A DNA stretch of 64,000 nucleotides from Photobacterium frigidiphilum (GTDB lineage: Bacteria; Pseudomonadota; Gammaproteobacteria; Enterobacterales; Vibrionaceae), in the NCBI RefSeq assembly GCF_003025615.1, contig NZ_PYMJ01000003.1, positions 1 to 64,000 of the forward strand. Reading direction: 5' to 3'. Made by a program: the position numbers and the translations under genes. The notes beneath the pieces are model-generated. The model was not told where the DNA came from and did no database searches. It was given only the letters and a program-made list of their open reading frames with translations. Below, in pieces: positions 53,197-62,812 of the stretch. The number at the start of each line of letters is the position of its first letter. Position 1 is the first letter of the stretch.

Positions 53197-55152
53197 ATGC
53201 AGCCTAACCAAGTATTGACCAAAGAGATTTGGAACGCTTTTGTATCCCAATCATCAGTAGAAGCTGAACTTCCTAATATTGAACCGCACTTACAACAAGT
53301 CTGGGCCAGATGTCGTCGACAGCAGCGTCATGATCATTGGTCGATGCCTCATCGGGCTAAAGGGGTAACCTATGCCTCGATACAGAAAAGTAAAGCTTCG
53401 TTTTTAAATATTGCGATACCTGCTATTGAAGACATTTATGAATATCTAGAAAGCGAAAGCTGTGCTTTTGTAATTAGCGATGAAGCTGGTTGTACTCTGT
53501 ATTTATGCGCAGACAGTGCGATGAAAGTAAAACTTGATACGCTTGGGATTCAAGAGGGGGTTTACTGGCGAGAAGGCATTATGGGTAATAATGCAATTTC
53601 AAGTGCTATGCATTTAGCGAAAGCGACTCAAACTGCTGGTTTTGAACATTTCAAGGAAGCACTACATGGCTTCGCGGTATATGCCGCACCAGTATTTGGT
53701 GATACAGGAACCGCGCTAGGCTGCGTTGCGTTGGTTTTGCCTGTCGAAAAAGCCAGTGTTTCTGCATTGGGCTTAATCCATTCTGCTTCCCGTGATATAG
53801 CGAGCCAAATGCAGGCAGAGAGTATGCTTACCGAATCCAATCAGCATCTATCTGAGGTACATGTTTTACTTGAAGGTGTTGAGGAAGGTGTACTTGCATG
53901 GTATCCCAATGGAAAGATTCATTATTTGAATCAAAAAGGTTGCGACCTTTTGGGCCTTACGGTCAGTGAATTAGGGAGAGAAATCAGTTCGATACTCACT
54001 ATGCCCCAGCGTGTTCACCAAGCAATCAAACAGGGTGTTGGGCTAGATATGGTCGATACGACCATTGAAAGCAAAGGCCGACTTATTTCTTTAGTCATGT
54101 CGCTAAAAATTGTGAAAAATGCTCAAAATACTACCCATTGCTATATTGCTCTGCTTTACCCTATTAAGCATATTCGCGACTTAGTACATCAGCATGTTGG
54201 CAATCGGGCGAGATTGACCTTTGACGATATTGTCGGGGGGTCGGATGCTATGTTGCGGGTGGTTCGGCAAGCGCGCCATGCAGCAAAAGGACGAGGCCCT
54301 GTTTTGCTTCATGGTGAAGATGGGATAGGGAAAAGTCACCTTGCCCAAGCTATTCATAATGGCAGTGATAGGCATGGTCAGCCGTTTATTGCCATAAACT
54401 GTCAAGCTATTCCCAAAGAACTCATGGCGAGTGAATTTTTAGGTTCAGCGCTAGAGAGTGAGCACTCGTCTGTGTCAAAATTTGAACTGGCGAATGGTGG
54501 TACTTTGTTTCTCGATCAAGTGGAATGTTTGTCTTCCGAGGTACAGGCTGCCTTGCTTCACTTACTCAAAACAGGGCTAATCAATCGTATGAACGGTAAT
54601 ATTGTCTCTGTGGATGTGCGTATTGTTGCCACATCGAACGTCGACTTAGATCAGTATGTAGTGGAAAAACATTTTCGTAGGCAGCTTCTTTTGGAGTTAC
54701 AAACGTTTGATATTCACGTATCCCCGCTTCGCGACCGAATTGAGGATGTGCCTATTCTTGTTAAACGTAAACTGACTCATTTGGAAGCTGAAAAGAAAAC
54801 ATCGCTTACTCTTAGTCAAGAAGCGTTGTCATTTTTAATGCGATATCGTTGGCCTGGAAACCATCGGGAATTGCGTAATGTAATCGAGCGATCTGCCAAC
54901 TTTTCGGATGGTAGTGTCATTAGAGTTAAAGACTTACCTGACATTATTCTTACAGCGACAGAACATGGTCAGGTAGGTGATAAACCTTTGCACTCAAACA
55001 GTTTAATTGATTCAGAAAAGATGACGATCATTCGTTCTGCCTTAGATTGCCGAGGGAAAATCGGCTCTATGTGTGAAGATTTAAAGGTGGGTCGTACGAC
55101 GTTGTGGCGCAAGCTCAAAAATTACGATATTGACGTGAATGATTATAAATAA
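53197..55152 (+). CDS. dhaR: DhaR-like activator of dihydroxyacetone kinase operon
   Basis: A 651-residue enhancer-binding-like regulator: N-terminal GAF (about 50-200), PAS (about 215-325), an AAA+ domain (about 340-570) and a Fis-type HTH at the C terminus (MCEDLKVGRTTLWRKLK). The AAA+ part is degenerate: Walker A is GEDGIGKS (Lys379), the sigma-54 contact GAFTGA is missing (SEFLGSALES in its place), and Walker B is LFLDQVE. This matches DhaR, which in E. coli activates a sigma-70 promoter and is controlled by binding DhaK or DhaL (family knowledge). Convergent with dhaM; its targets should be dhaKLM. Confidence 0.88.
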   Translation: MQPNQVLTKEIWNAFVSQSSVEAELPNIEPHLQQVWARCRRQQRHDHWSMPHRAKGVTYASIQKSKASFLNIAIPAIEDIYEYLESESCAFVISDEAGCTLYLCADSAMKVKLDTLGIQEGVYWREGIMGNNAISSAMHLAKATQTAGFEHFKEALHGFAVYAAPVFGDTGTALGCVALVLPVEKASVSALGLIHSASRDIASQMQAESMLTESNQHLSEVHVLLEGVEEGVLAWYPNGKIHYLNQKGCDLLGLTVSELGREISSILTMPQRVHQAIKQGVGLDMVDTTIESKGRLISLVMSLKIVKNAQNTTHCYIALLYPIKHIRDLVHQHVGNRARLTFDDIVGGSDAMLRVVRQARHAAKGRGPVLLHGEDGIGKSHLAQAIHNGSDRHGQPFIAINCQAIPKELMASEFLGSALESEHSSVSKFELANGGTLFLDQVECLSSEVQAALLHLLKTGLINRMNGNIVSVDVRIVATSNVDLDQYVVEKHFRRQLLLELQTFDIHVSPLRDRIEDVPILVKRKLTHLEAEKKTSLTLSQEALSFLMRYRWPGNHRELRNVIERSANFSDGSVIRVKDLPDIILTATEHGQVGDKPLHSNSLIDSEKMTIIRSALDCRGKIGSMCEDLKVGRTTLWRKLKNYDIDVNDYK

Positions 55153-55162
55153 TCAGAAATAA

Positions 55163-55190
55163 ACACCGCACATTATGTGCGGTGTGTTAG
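55163..55190 (-). terminator. Terminator between dhaR and dhaM
   Basis: Perfect 10-bp stem ACACCGCACA / TGTGCGGTGT with a TTA loop. T-rich sequence follows on the minus strand, so it best ends the dhaKLM transcript. Confidence 0.75.
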
Positions 55191-55204
55191 TTGAAAGCAG
55201 ACAC

Positions 55205-57712
55205 TTAGAGCATGGCCAATATTTGCGGTAAGGTCTCGGCATTCAAGACCTCTTTCGCTTTCCGTTTAGCTTGTTGGTGATGGGTTGCACGTACCGCCTG
55301 TTTAACTGCTGCAATACGGATTGGGCTCATACTTAGTTTATCAATCCCCATTCCTATCAGCGTCTCGGTTAGTTTTGGATCGCCAGCCATTTCACCGCAT
55401 ATCCCAATAGGGATGCCTGCATCATGGGCGGCTTTAACTGCTAGCTCAATCATACGCAGCACAGCAGGCTGTGTGGCAGAGACTAAATACGAAACCGCAT
55501 TATTACCTCTGTCTGCAGCCATCACATACTGAGTGAGGTCGTTTGTACCGACACTGAAGAAACTTACTTCTTTAGCTAACTGCTTGGCATTGACTACCGC
55601 AGCTGGCACTTCAATCATAATACCGATCTCGGGAATGGCACTTGATATACCGTCACGCTGTAATGCGTTATGGCAGTCACTGAGTAGAGATTTTGCTTGG
55701 TGTAATTCCTCTGGAGTAGAAACCATTGGAAACATCACATATAAATTCGGATGTTTAGCTCTTGCTCGAAGCAAGGCATTGAGCTGTACTTTGAATAGTT
55801 CTTCATTTTGCAAACATAATCGCAGACCTCGGCAACCAAGGAATGGGTTATCTTCATGCCCTTGTTGCAAATAGGCTAAAGGCTTATCGCCACCAATATC
55901 GAGTGTACGTATGATCACCTGTTTATTACCAAATGTATTAGCTATTTGGGAATAGAATTCATATTGGTATTGTTCGGACGGTGCTTGTTCGCGTTCCATA
56001 AAAAGAAATTCGCTACGGACTAATCCAACACCTTCGGCACCGCTATTCAGCGCTTGATCCGCATCTTCTAAAGTGGCTAGATTAGCGAAAATATCGACTG
56101 AAATACCATCTTGTGTATACGCTTTTTCTATCATCGCCGCTTGGGCTTGCTCTTTCTGGAACTGCTGTTTTTCAAGTTCTTTTTGTGCGCTTTCAAGTTG
56201 CAGTGACGTAGGTGATAACCACACTTCTCCGCTGCACCCATTAATGACTGCAACGCTGCCTTCTTGGCTACGAGACATTAATTTATTGAGTCCTGTAATC
56301 GCCGGAATACCTAATGCCCTAGCAAGAATAGCGGAGTGTGATGTACTTCCTCCTTGCTCAAGGATAATCCCTTTGATCATTGTTGGATCAAGTTGTGCGG
56401 TATCTGATGGTGATAAGTCAACGGCAGCTAAAATTACTGGCTCAGTCAGTACGGTTTTTTGTTCAGCTTCCCCGATGAGTAATCTCATTACGCGGCGACC
56501 AATATCGTAAATATCTTTGGCACGTGCCTGCATATATTCGCTAGAAACGTCTTTGTAAGCTTGTGCTGTCTGCTCAATAATTGATGACCAAGCATTTTCC
56601 ACATTGATTTTATTGCTGAGCTGTTGTGCAATTTGATTGCTGAGATCAGGATCTGCCAACATAGCGCAATGAGCTGTAAAAATATCACTTTCTGATTTTG
56701 AGCCCGCGTGGGCAGTTCGGTCTGCCAATTGGGAGAGTTCTTGCTGAGCGGCATCACTGGCTTGAGTGTATAACGTCCATTCCTGCTCATAACCTAGATA
56801 GCTACGATCTCGTGCTTTAGGCATTGTTGCGCGGTAGTGCCAGATTGGAGCGATAGCGATTCCTTCAGATATGCCAATGGCTCTTAAGCATCCATGTTCA
56901 TCTTCAATGATATCGGTGAATTGATGAATTGTATTAGCGCTATTTTGCTTATTCATGACATCGATTTTCTCATCTATCGATTCATTGAAATGGTTATGTG
57001 CGAGCAATTGAAATGCTTGTAATGCCTGTTGTGCTTCTTTACCACTGGCAATACACGCTAAGGTGTCGCCTTGTTTTACATCTAATAGCGCAATACTGTT
57101 AATGCTCTTGGCACTGACTCGTCTGTCATGGCAACGTAGCCATATTTGAGCATCAAATGCGCTGATAGCACCTACAATCGCAGAAGCTGGTCTGGCATGA
57201 ATGCCATGGGGATTTTGCACCAGCCATTCAACCTCTGTTTCGTATTCACTGTCAGTGGGAGTTGGTAGGACATCTGTTGGTATACCATTCGGCAGCTTCG
57301 CGCTTTGGTTCAACAGCTGATATTTTGCGAGTAATGCATTGTGTGCTTCATTAGTGACTTCTTCGAGAGACATGCCAGCAGCGGCGGCAACACTTGCCGA
57401 CATCGCTCCTTCAATGAGCGGTGCTGCACAGATGTGCACATTCGTAGTTTGTTCACTGCCCATAAGCTCTAAGGCCATGTCAGTACTTAATATTGCGCTA
57501 CCCATATCCACGAGAACCAAAACACCTTCGGGTGAATATACCTCTTCAATCGCCATCATAATGGCTATCGCATCGGTACCAATGGGATTTTCAGGATCAT
57601 CGACGCCAGCAGCGACAGCGATTTGGACTTTCCCTTGTGTCATCTGTTCAGCCAGCGCATGAACGCCTTTGGCTAAATCTGGGCTGTGGGAAACAATTAC
57701 AATACTGACCAT
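55205..57712 (-). CDS. dhaM: DhaM: EIIA-HPr-Enzyme I fusion phosphotransfer protein
   Basis: An 835-residue multiphosphoryl protein. Residues 1-130 are the DhaM EIIA-Man-like domain (VIVSHSPDLAKG, phospho-His9). About 160-245 is HPr (NPHGIHARPAS, His172). From about 275 comes Enzyme I, with the swivelling His459 in GGSTSHSAILA and, unlike E. coli DhaM (about 470 residues, truncated EI), a complete C-terminal PEP-binding barrel (GLVRSEFLFMER, FFSVGTNDLTQY, GICGEMAGDP). It could therefore take phosphate directly from PEP and pass it to DhaL-ADP. Third gene of dhaKLM, 61 bp after dhaL. Confidence 0.93.
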   Translation of the reverse strand: MVSIVIVSHSPDLAKGVHALAEQMTQGKVQIAVAAGVDDPENPIGTDAIAIMMAIEEVYSPEGVLVLVDMGSAILSTDMALELMGSEQTTNVHICAAPLIEGAMSASVAAAAGMSLEEVTNEAHNALLAKYQLLNQSAKLPNGIPTDVLPTPTDSEYETEVEWLVQNPHGIHARPASAIVGAISAFDAQIWLRCHDRRVSAKSINSIALLDVKQGDTLACIASGKEAQQALQAFQLLAHNHFNESIDEKIDVMNKQNSANTIHQFTDIIEDEHGCLRAIGISEGIAIAPIWHYRATMPKARDRSYLGYEQEWTLYTQASDAAQQELSQLADRTAHAGSKSESDIFTAHCAMLADPDLSNQIAQQLSNKINVENAWSSIIEQTAQAYKDVSSEYMQARAKDIYDIGRRVMRLLIGEAEQKTVLTEPVILAAVDLSPSDTAQLDPTMIKGIILEQGGSTSHSAILARALGIPAITGLNKLMSRSQEGSVAVINGCSGEVWLSPTSLQLESAQKELEKQQFQKEQAQAAMIEKAYTQDGISVDIFANLATLEDADQALNSGAEGVGLVRSEFLFMEREQAPSEQYQYEFYSQIANTFGNKQVIIRTLDIGGDKPLAYLQQGHEDNPFLGCRGLRLCLQNEELFKVQLNALLRARAKHPNLYVMFPMVSTPEELHQAKSLLSDCHNALQRDGISSAIPEIGIMIEVPAAVVNAKQLAKEVSFFSVGTNDLTQYVMAADRGNNAVSYLVSATQPAVLRMIELAVKAAHDAGIPIGICGEMAGDPKLTETLIGMGIDKLSMSPIRIAAVKQAVRATHHQQAKRKAKEVLNAETLPQILAML

Positions 57713-57773
57713 AATTAGACCTTAAAGTGAGGTGGTGTAATACCACCTCGAACAGAAAAAAAGGGGGAGAAGA

Positions 57774-58400
57774 TTATTGCGCTGAAGCGTTACGTAGTGC
57801 CGTAAAAAGTAGATAGGTGGATGTCGCTCCTGGGTCTTGATGACCAATAGAACGCTCCCCTAAATAGCTTGCCCGTCCTTTTCTTGCTTGCATTGGAATT
57901 GTGCTTTTCATTGCTACTTCAGCATTGGCAACTGCTGTATTTAGTGCATCATAAACACTGATGTTTTGGTCTTTCTTTAGGCTTGTCATAATACCGTTCC
58001 AGGTATCAATCATGGTTTTATCACCCACCTCTGCTCTTCCGCGTTGAACAATTCCATCCATACCATCTTGAAGCATTTTGGTGAGTTCAATAAGGTTGAG
58101 TTCTTCTTTAGACATTGCGCTGGTTGCTGCGCGTATAAAGAAAGTGCCATATAGTGGACCACTGGCTCCACCTATGCTTGATAGCAGTGTCATACCGGTG
58201 GTTTTCAAAATAGTGCCAATGTCTTTATCTGCAACACTCGGTAATTTCTCTTTTACTTTTTGAAAACCACGGTTCATATTGAGCCCATGATCTGAATCAC
58301 CAATCTCTCGGTCTAACTCCGTTAAGAAGTCTTGCTCGTTTTGGAATACGTTAGCTGAATCTTCAAGCCACTGAACGATTTGTTGTTTGGTAATTGTCAT
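57774..58400 (-). CDS. dhaL: Dihydroxyacetone kinase subunit DhaL
   Basis: A 208-residue ADP-binding subunit. Asp30, Asp35 and Asp37 in LDREIGDSDHG are at the same positions as the magnesium-binding aspartates of E. coli DhaL. GGASGPLYGTFF and RKGRASYLGERSIGHQDPGA are also characteristic. DhaL keeps a tightly bound ADP that is phosphorylated by DhaM and used to phosphorylate dihydroxyacetone on DhaK. Length normal. It follows dhaK by 17 bp. Confidence 0.95.
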   Translation of the reverse strand: MTITKQQIVQWLEDSANVFQNEQDFLTELDREIGDSDHGLNMNRGFQKVKEKLPSVADKDIGTILKTTGMTLLSSIGGASGPLYGTFFIRAATSAMSKEELNLIELTKMLQDGMDGIVQRGRAEVGDKTMIDTWNGIMTSLKKDQNISVYDALNTAVANAEVAMKSTIPMQARKGRASYLGERSIGHQDPGATSTYLLFTALRNASAQ

Positions 58401-58417
58401 CAGTTGTTCCTTAACGT

Positions 58418-59485
58418 TTAGCAGCCCCAGCGCATTGCTGGTGTGTTAACGGGCATATCGTACAGAGATAACATTTCATCATCGACTTTTAGCACTGAGA
58501 TAGAAATCCCTTGCATATCTAATGATGTGCAATAGCTACCAATAAGGTTTCGTTCGATGTGAATGTCATGGTTTTCCAGTATTTCAGCAACTTTGCGATA
58601 TACCATGTAGAGCTCAGATTGTGGTGTTGCCCCTAGGTTGTTCACGAGCACAATAACCTTATCGCCAGAATTGAGAGACTCTGTGATCCAAGATTCGTCT
58701 TGCCATTCACCTAAATTATTATCCCAGCGACGAACAATACGTTCATAGGGAGTGTTATCTAATATCTCACTCATCATATCGGTAGTGATAGTGTCGCCAT
58801 CAGTAAAGGCGCGACGTTCGATACCAGGTTCCCCATGGATACCAACACCGAATTCAATTTCATTATCAGCTAACTCAAAACTTGGTTTACCAGCGGCAGG
58901 AACAGTACAAGCAGAAAGTGCAACACCAAATGAACGTCCACGGTTAGCGATATGTTTAGCTAAAGCACTCATTTTATCGAGGTCATATCCCTCTTCGGCA
59001 GCTGCTCCTAGAATTTTCTCTGCCAGCACTGTGGTCGCCACGCCACGTCGCCCTGCGGTATACAGACTATCTTTCACTGCTACATCATCATCAATCAGTG
59101 TCGCTTGTACTTTTAATCCCTCACCGTGAAGGAGTTCAACGGCTGTTTCAAAGTTCAGTACATCCCCGGTATAGTTTTTAATAAGAAAGAGAACACCTTC
59201 ACCTGTGTCGACCTTCTGTGCACATTCGTACATTTGATCGGGTGTGGGTGATGTAAACATTTCACCAGGGCAAGCACCATCAAGCATGCCTTTTCCTACA
59301 TAACCGCCGTGCATCGGTTCATGACCGCTTCCCCCCCCAGAGATAAGCGCAACCTTGGTTTTTTCTCGCTCTTTTCGCACGATATACATAGGATCTAAGT
59401 GTACGTCGAGTTCAGAGTGAGCCTTCGCAATACCTTGAAGTTGCTCTTTAACCACTTGATCAATCTGATTAATCATCTTTTTCAT
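58418..59485 (-). CDS. dhaK: Dihydroxyacetone kinase subunit DhaK
   Basis: A 355-residue substrate-binding subunit. His55 (GGGSGHEP), Asp108 (NYTGDVL) and His217 (GVGIHGEPG) correspond, offset by one, to His56, Asp109 and His218 of E. coli DhaK; the last binds dihydroxyacetone covalently. It converts dihydroxyacetone to dihydroxyacetone phosphate in the cytoplasm with DhaL and DhaM. First gene of the operon. Two similar palindromes lie 190-240 bp upstream and are probable DhaR sites. Confidence 0.95.
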   Translation of the reverse strand: MKKMINQIDQVVKEQLQGIAKAHSELDVHLDPMYIVRKEREKTKVALISGGGSGHEPMHGGYVGKGMLDGACPGEMFTSPTPDQMYECAQKVDTGEGVLFLIKNYTGDVLNFETAVELLHGEGLKVQATLIDDDVAVKDSLYTAGRRGVATTVLAEKILGAAAEEGYDLDKMSALAKHIANRGRSFGVALSACTVPAAGKPSFELADNEIEFGVGIHGEPGIERRAFTDGDTITTDMMSEILDNTPYERIVRRWDNNLGEWQDESWITESLNSGDKVIVLVNNLGATPQSELYMVYRKVAEILENHDIHIERNLIGSYCTSLDMQGISISVLKVDDEMLSLYDMPVNTPAMRWGC

Positions 59486-59674
59486 CGTTCTATCCTTATT
59501 ATTCTGCGTTGGAGCAGTTTATTTATGGGGTAAAAGGAAGTCGTAGCAAATCGCTGTTGAGCTGCACAGTAGGCACAATCCAGCGGTTGTGTTTCGCCGA
59601 TGTTTATAAATTTACCTGTAATGTCAAAGCTGATGGTATGCCAATAAGAGAAGAGGCGTTACTCCGGTTGTTGT

Positions 59675-59689
59675 GTTTCAAAATGGAAC
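59675..59689. promoter_or_regulatory. DhaR operator candidate 1
   Basis: GTTTC-AAAAT-GGAAC, a GTTYC-N5-GRAAC palindrome, 190 bp upstream of dhaK. Confidence 0.5.
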
Positions 59690-59707
59690 TGTTTGGAGGG
59701 GGGTTAT

Positions 59708-59722
59708 GTTCCGTAATGAAAC
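59708..59722. promoter_or_regulatory. DhaR operator candidate 2
   Basis: GTTCC-GTAAT-GAAAC, the same pattern in mirror image. Centres of the two sites are 33 bp (three turns) apart, fitting a multimeric activator. Confidence 0.5.
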
Positions 59723-60046
59723 ATACATTGAGTTCAGGATGCAGATTTTTGAGCTAAAGCATACTTTGGGCTTGTCATCTGGAATAGAGAGTGATGATAG
59801 TGAGTAGGCGCTAAGCTTGCTGGGGTGTATTGATGTGTAAGTTTGCAACTAGGATCACAAATAATTAGGTGACAGGAAGCAGTAAAGAGTCAGATTTAGC
59901 CAAAAAGATAAGCACTCTCAAGCATATGAACTACATTTGATGTATATAAAATAAATCTAACATGAAGATAGTGATTATTTGTGATGACATGTTGCAGCTG
60001 GTAATGGAAGGTTGCCTATGTCGTCACCTTATGGAAGAGGGTAATA

Positions 60047-61591
60047 ATGAAAAGCAACCAATACACTGCCGATAGAGAGACCTCCTTAGATAATGATGCT
60101 CAACTCGTGACAACAACAGATTTACAAGGTGTTATTACTTACGCGAATGATGAGTTTATTAAAATAAGTGGTTACACCAGCGAAGAATTAGTGGGTCAGC
60201 ATCATAATATTATTCGCCACCCCGACATGCCACCTCAAGCTTTTGGTGATTTATGGAAACACTTGAAAGAAAATAAGCCTTGGCGAGGAGTAGTGAAAAA
60301 CCGTTGTAAAGATGGCAGTTTCTATTGGGTCGATGCCTATGTTACACCGATATATCAAAATGACCGTGTAAGTGGCTACCAGTCTGTTCGACGTAAGCCG
60401 ACACCACCAATGATCTCCTCTGCAACTCATATATATGAGCAACTTAACCAGAAGAAAAACCCATATTCATTTCAGCTTTCAATATTACAAAAACTTTTAT
60501 TAGTCACTGCTATCACACTGATTACTATTAGTAGCGCTCATTTTTCATTGCATGAGTTTGCTGAATTTAGTGCTTTAATTCCACTTGTGTTTTTTGTTCT
60601 TTTCTATCGTAACGAGTTGTTCAAACAGCCGATGTATTTTAAAAGTCTCAAAGAAGATTATGATAGTTTAACTCGCATTATTTATAGTGGTGACTCAGTC
60701 GAATCTATTGCTGATTTTCATTTACAGCTCTGCGATGCGCGGATTAAAACAGTTCTCGGACGAGTTGATGATGCCTCTTTGACATTGAAAACGGTAAGTG
60801 GAGATTTACAGCAAGCGGTCGTGGCAGCCAAACAGTCGATTACAGTACAAGATCAAGATACCCAGCACATTGCCACCTCGATTACTCAGATGTCTGCAGT
60901 TGCCAGTGAAATTGCACAAAACACACAATTGACCTCAGATAAGGCTTTACTCGCACAAGAACAATGTGCCAAGACAACAATAATCCTCAACACGACCCAA
61001 GATAATATCAATGAGCTTGCGATTGAAACAGAAAATACGGCTGAAACGGCACAATCTTTAGCCAGAGTGTCTGACCAAATAGAAACCATGATGGTCGAAA
61101 TTCAGGGAATTGCGCAACAAACAAATTTACTTGCACTCAATGCTGCCATCGAAGCTGCGAGGGCGGGTGAACAAGGTCGGGGATTCGCCGTTGTGGCTGA
61201 TGAGGTCCGTGCATTGTCTCAACGAACACATGGGGCAACCGAAAAAATTCAATTCAGTATTGATGAGATCAATAAATCTTTGGGTGACTGGCAATCCCGA
61301 ACCACTCATAGCATCCGAAAAACCCAGCAATGTGTCGAGAATACAAGCCTAACAGCACAGAACATTAAGAATGTAGTCGCTATGGTGGATGAAATTGCAG
61401 AAATTTCAACACAGATTGCAACAGCGGCTGAAGAGCAAGGTACTGTTGCTGCTGAAATTAGCAAAAATGTCCATCAAATATCCGATTCTTCCGCAAAAAA
61501 TATAGAACAAATTGAAGCGATGGAAATCTCATCAGAACGAGTACGAGACAATGTAGCCTCACTTGATGCTTTAGGAAAATCGTTTGGTTAG
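60047..61591 (+). CDS. Aer-like chemoreceptor with N-terminal PAS domain
   Basis: A 514-residue receptor. A cytoplasmic PAS domain (about residues 15-115) has [28 protein letters not shown] and [20 protein letters not shown], very close to the FAD-binding PAS of Aer. A hydrophobic hairpin (about residues 145-185) anchors it, with no periplasmic domain. The signalling tip reads [19 protein letters not shown]. It likely senses redox state or oxygen (energy taxis) through bound FAD. No HAMP is obvious. Monocistronic, divergent from dhaK. Confidence 0.9.
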   Translation: MKSNQYTADRETSLDNDAQLVTTTDLQGVITYANDEFIKISGYTSEELVGQHHNIIRHPDMPPQAFGDLWKHLKENKPWRGVVKNRCKDGSFYWVDAYVTPIYQNDRVSGYQSVRRKPTPPMISSATHIYEQLNQKKNPYSFQLSILQKLLLVTAITLITISSAHFSLHEFAEFSALIPLVFFVLFYRNELFKQPMYFKSLKEDYDSLTRIIYSGDSVESIADFHLQLCDARIKTVLGRVDDASLTLKTVSGDLQQAVVAAKQSITVQDQDTQHIATSITQMSAVASEIAQNTQLTSDKALLAQEQCAKTTIILNTTQDNINELAIETENTAETAQSLARVSDQIETMMVEIQGIAQQTNLLALNAAIEAARAGEQGRGFAVVADEVRALSQRTHGATEKIQFSIDEINKSLGDWQSRTTHSIRKTQQCVENTSLTAQNIKNVVAMVDEIAEISTQIATAAEEQGTVAAEISKNVHQISDSSAKNIEQIEAMEISSERVRDNVASLDALGKSFG

Positions 61592-61683
61592 CCGCTGATT
61601 TATGAGGAGTAGCATACTCCTCATATTTAGTTATCCAAGATCATTTAATGTGCTTGTTCAGCGTGAATTTATTGATTTGGCAA

Positions 61684-62664
61684 TTAATCGTGCGTAAGTA
61701 CAACTTTACCTACGGCTTTCCCTGCTTCTAGATGAGCATGCGCTTCAGCCACTTGCCAGATAGTGAATGCTGACTCATCAATTAATGGGGTGATTTTCCC
61801 TTGATCTACTAACTCTGCTACTGCGGCTAGAATTTTTCCATGACGAGCACGATTGATGTTTTCAATCATAGGAATCAGCATTAATACACTGTGGAAGCTA
61901 AGGCCTTTCAATGCGATCTGAAGTGGATCAGCAATGGGTAATGTTGTTGCTACACGACCATTGAACTTAACAGCTTCAAAACTGCGTTGGATATTCTCGC
62001 CTGCAATCGTATCGAAGGTGGCGTCGAATCCATGGCCATCAGTGTATTGGGCAACGTATTCAGCAACATTTTGCTTTTCTACATTAACCACGTTGTCGGC
62101 ATTAAGCGTTTTGGCTACGGCTTCATTTTTAGATCGTGTTGTTGTCGTAACTGTCGCACCAAGATGCTTACCAAGTTGTACTGCGATATGACCAACACCG
62201 CCTGTTGCACCATGAACAAGTAGGTTGTCACCTGCTTTAACATCCATTTTTTCGCACAGTGCTTCCCATGCAGTGATAGAGACAAGCGGTAATGCTGCTG
62301 CTTGCTTCATTGTAAGCGAGGTAGGTTTGTGTGCCATTAGGTTGGCATCAACCAACATGTAATCTGCCAGTGCACCGTTAATACCAGCAATACCGCCAGC
62401 ACAACCATACACTTCATCACCGACTTTGAAGTTGCTGATAGAGTCACAAACCGCTGTTACTACACCCGCTACATCACCGTGAAGAATGCTAGGTAGGTTG
62501 TCAGACCATGGCGTCTGTACAGAGCGAAGCATGGTATCTAACGGATTAACACTCGTGGCTTTTACTTCAACAATCATATGACCAAGTTGCAGTTCAGGCA
62601 TTGGTTGTTCTGTAAGGTTAAATGCGTCGTAGCCGCCGATGTTGCTAATTGTCATTGCTTTCAT
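61684..62664 (-). CDS. Zinc-type/quinone oxidoreductase (MDR family)
   Basis: A 326-residue medium-chain dehydrogenase. N-terminal GroES-like fold (VKATSVNPLDTMLRS, HGDVAGVV) and a Rossmann cofactor site VHGATGGVGHIAVQLG. The zinc ligands of alcohol dehydrogenases are absent, which fits the NADPH:quinone oxidoreductase branch. Length normal. It is divergent from a LysR gene 148 bp away, its probable regulator. Substrate unknown; probably quinones or alkenals. Confidence 0.9.
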   Translation of the reverse strand: MKAMTISNIGGYDAFNLTEQPMPELQLGHMIVEVKATSVNPLDTMLRSVQTPWSDNLPSILHGDVAGVVTAVCDSISNFKVGDEVYGCAGGIAGINGALADYMLVDANLMAHKPTSLTMKQAAALPLVSITAWEALCEKMDVKAGDNLLVHGATGGVGHIAVQLGKHLGATVTTTTRSKNEAVAKTLNADNVVNVEKQNVAEYVAQYTDGHGFDATFDTIAGENIQRSFEAVKFNGRVATTLPIADPLQIALKGLSFHSVLMLIPMIENINRARHGKILAAVAELVDQGKITPLIDESAFTIWQVAEAHAHLEAGKAVGKVVLTHD

Positions 62665-62812
62665 TTTTTACGCTCCGGTTTGGTTTATGCGGCCATTTTA
62701 GTCATTGCTAGATAAACAACAATACGTTAAAAAACAAGATAGCTTTGCTTTTAAGACAAAAGCGACTGAGTTATAGTGAGATAGAGAGGCATGTAACGAG
62801 GTGACAAAAGAT

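Larger units (their letters stand above)
59486..60046. other. dhaK upstream / chemoreceptor upstream region
   Basis: About 560 bp between divergent dhaK and the PAS chemoreceptor gene. A plus-strand frame (59509-59757) is probably not a gene, as it covers the likely dha control region. Two palindromes are listed separately. Confidence 0.35.

Noticed and set aside
53197-55152. Sigma-54-dependent activator annotation
   Set aside because: GAFTGA motif is absent and Walker B is altered, so a sigma-54 role is not supported.
59509-59757. 82-codon plus-strand frame upstream of dhaK
   Set aside because: No ribosome site; it covers the palindromes of the dha control region and has many Cys/Arg residues of random type.
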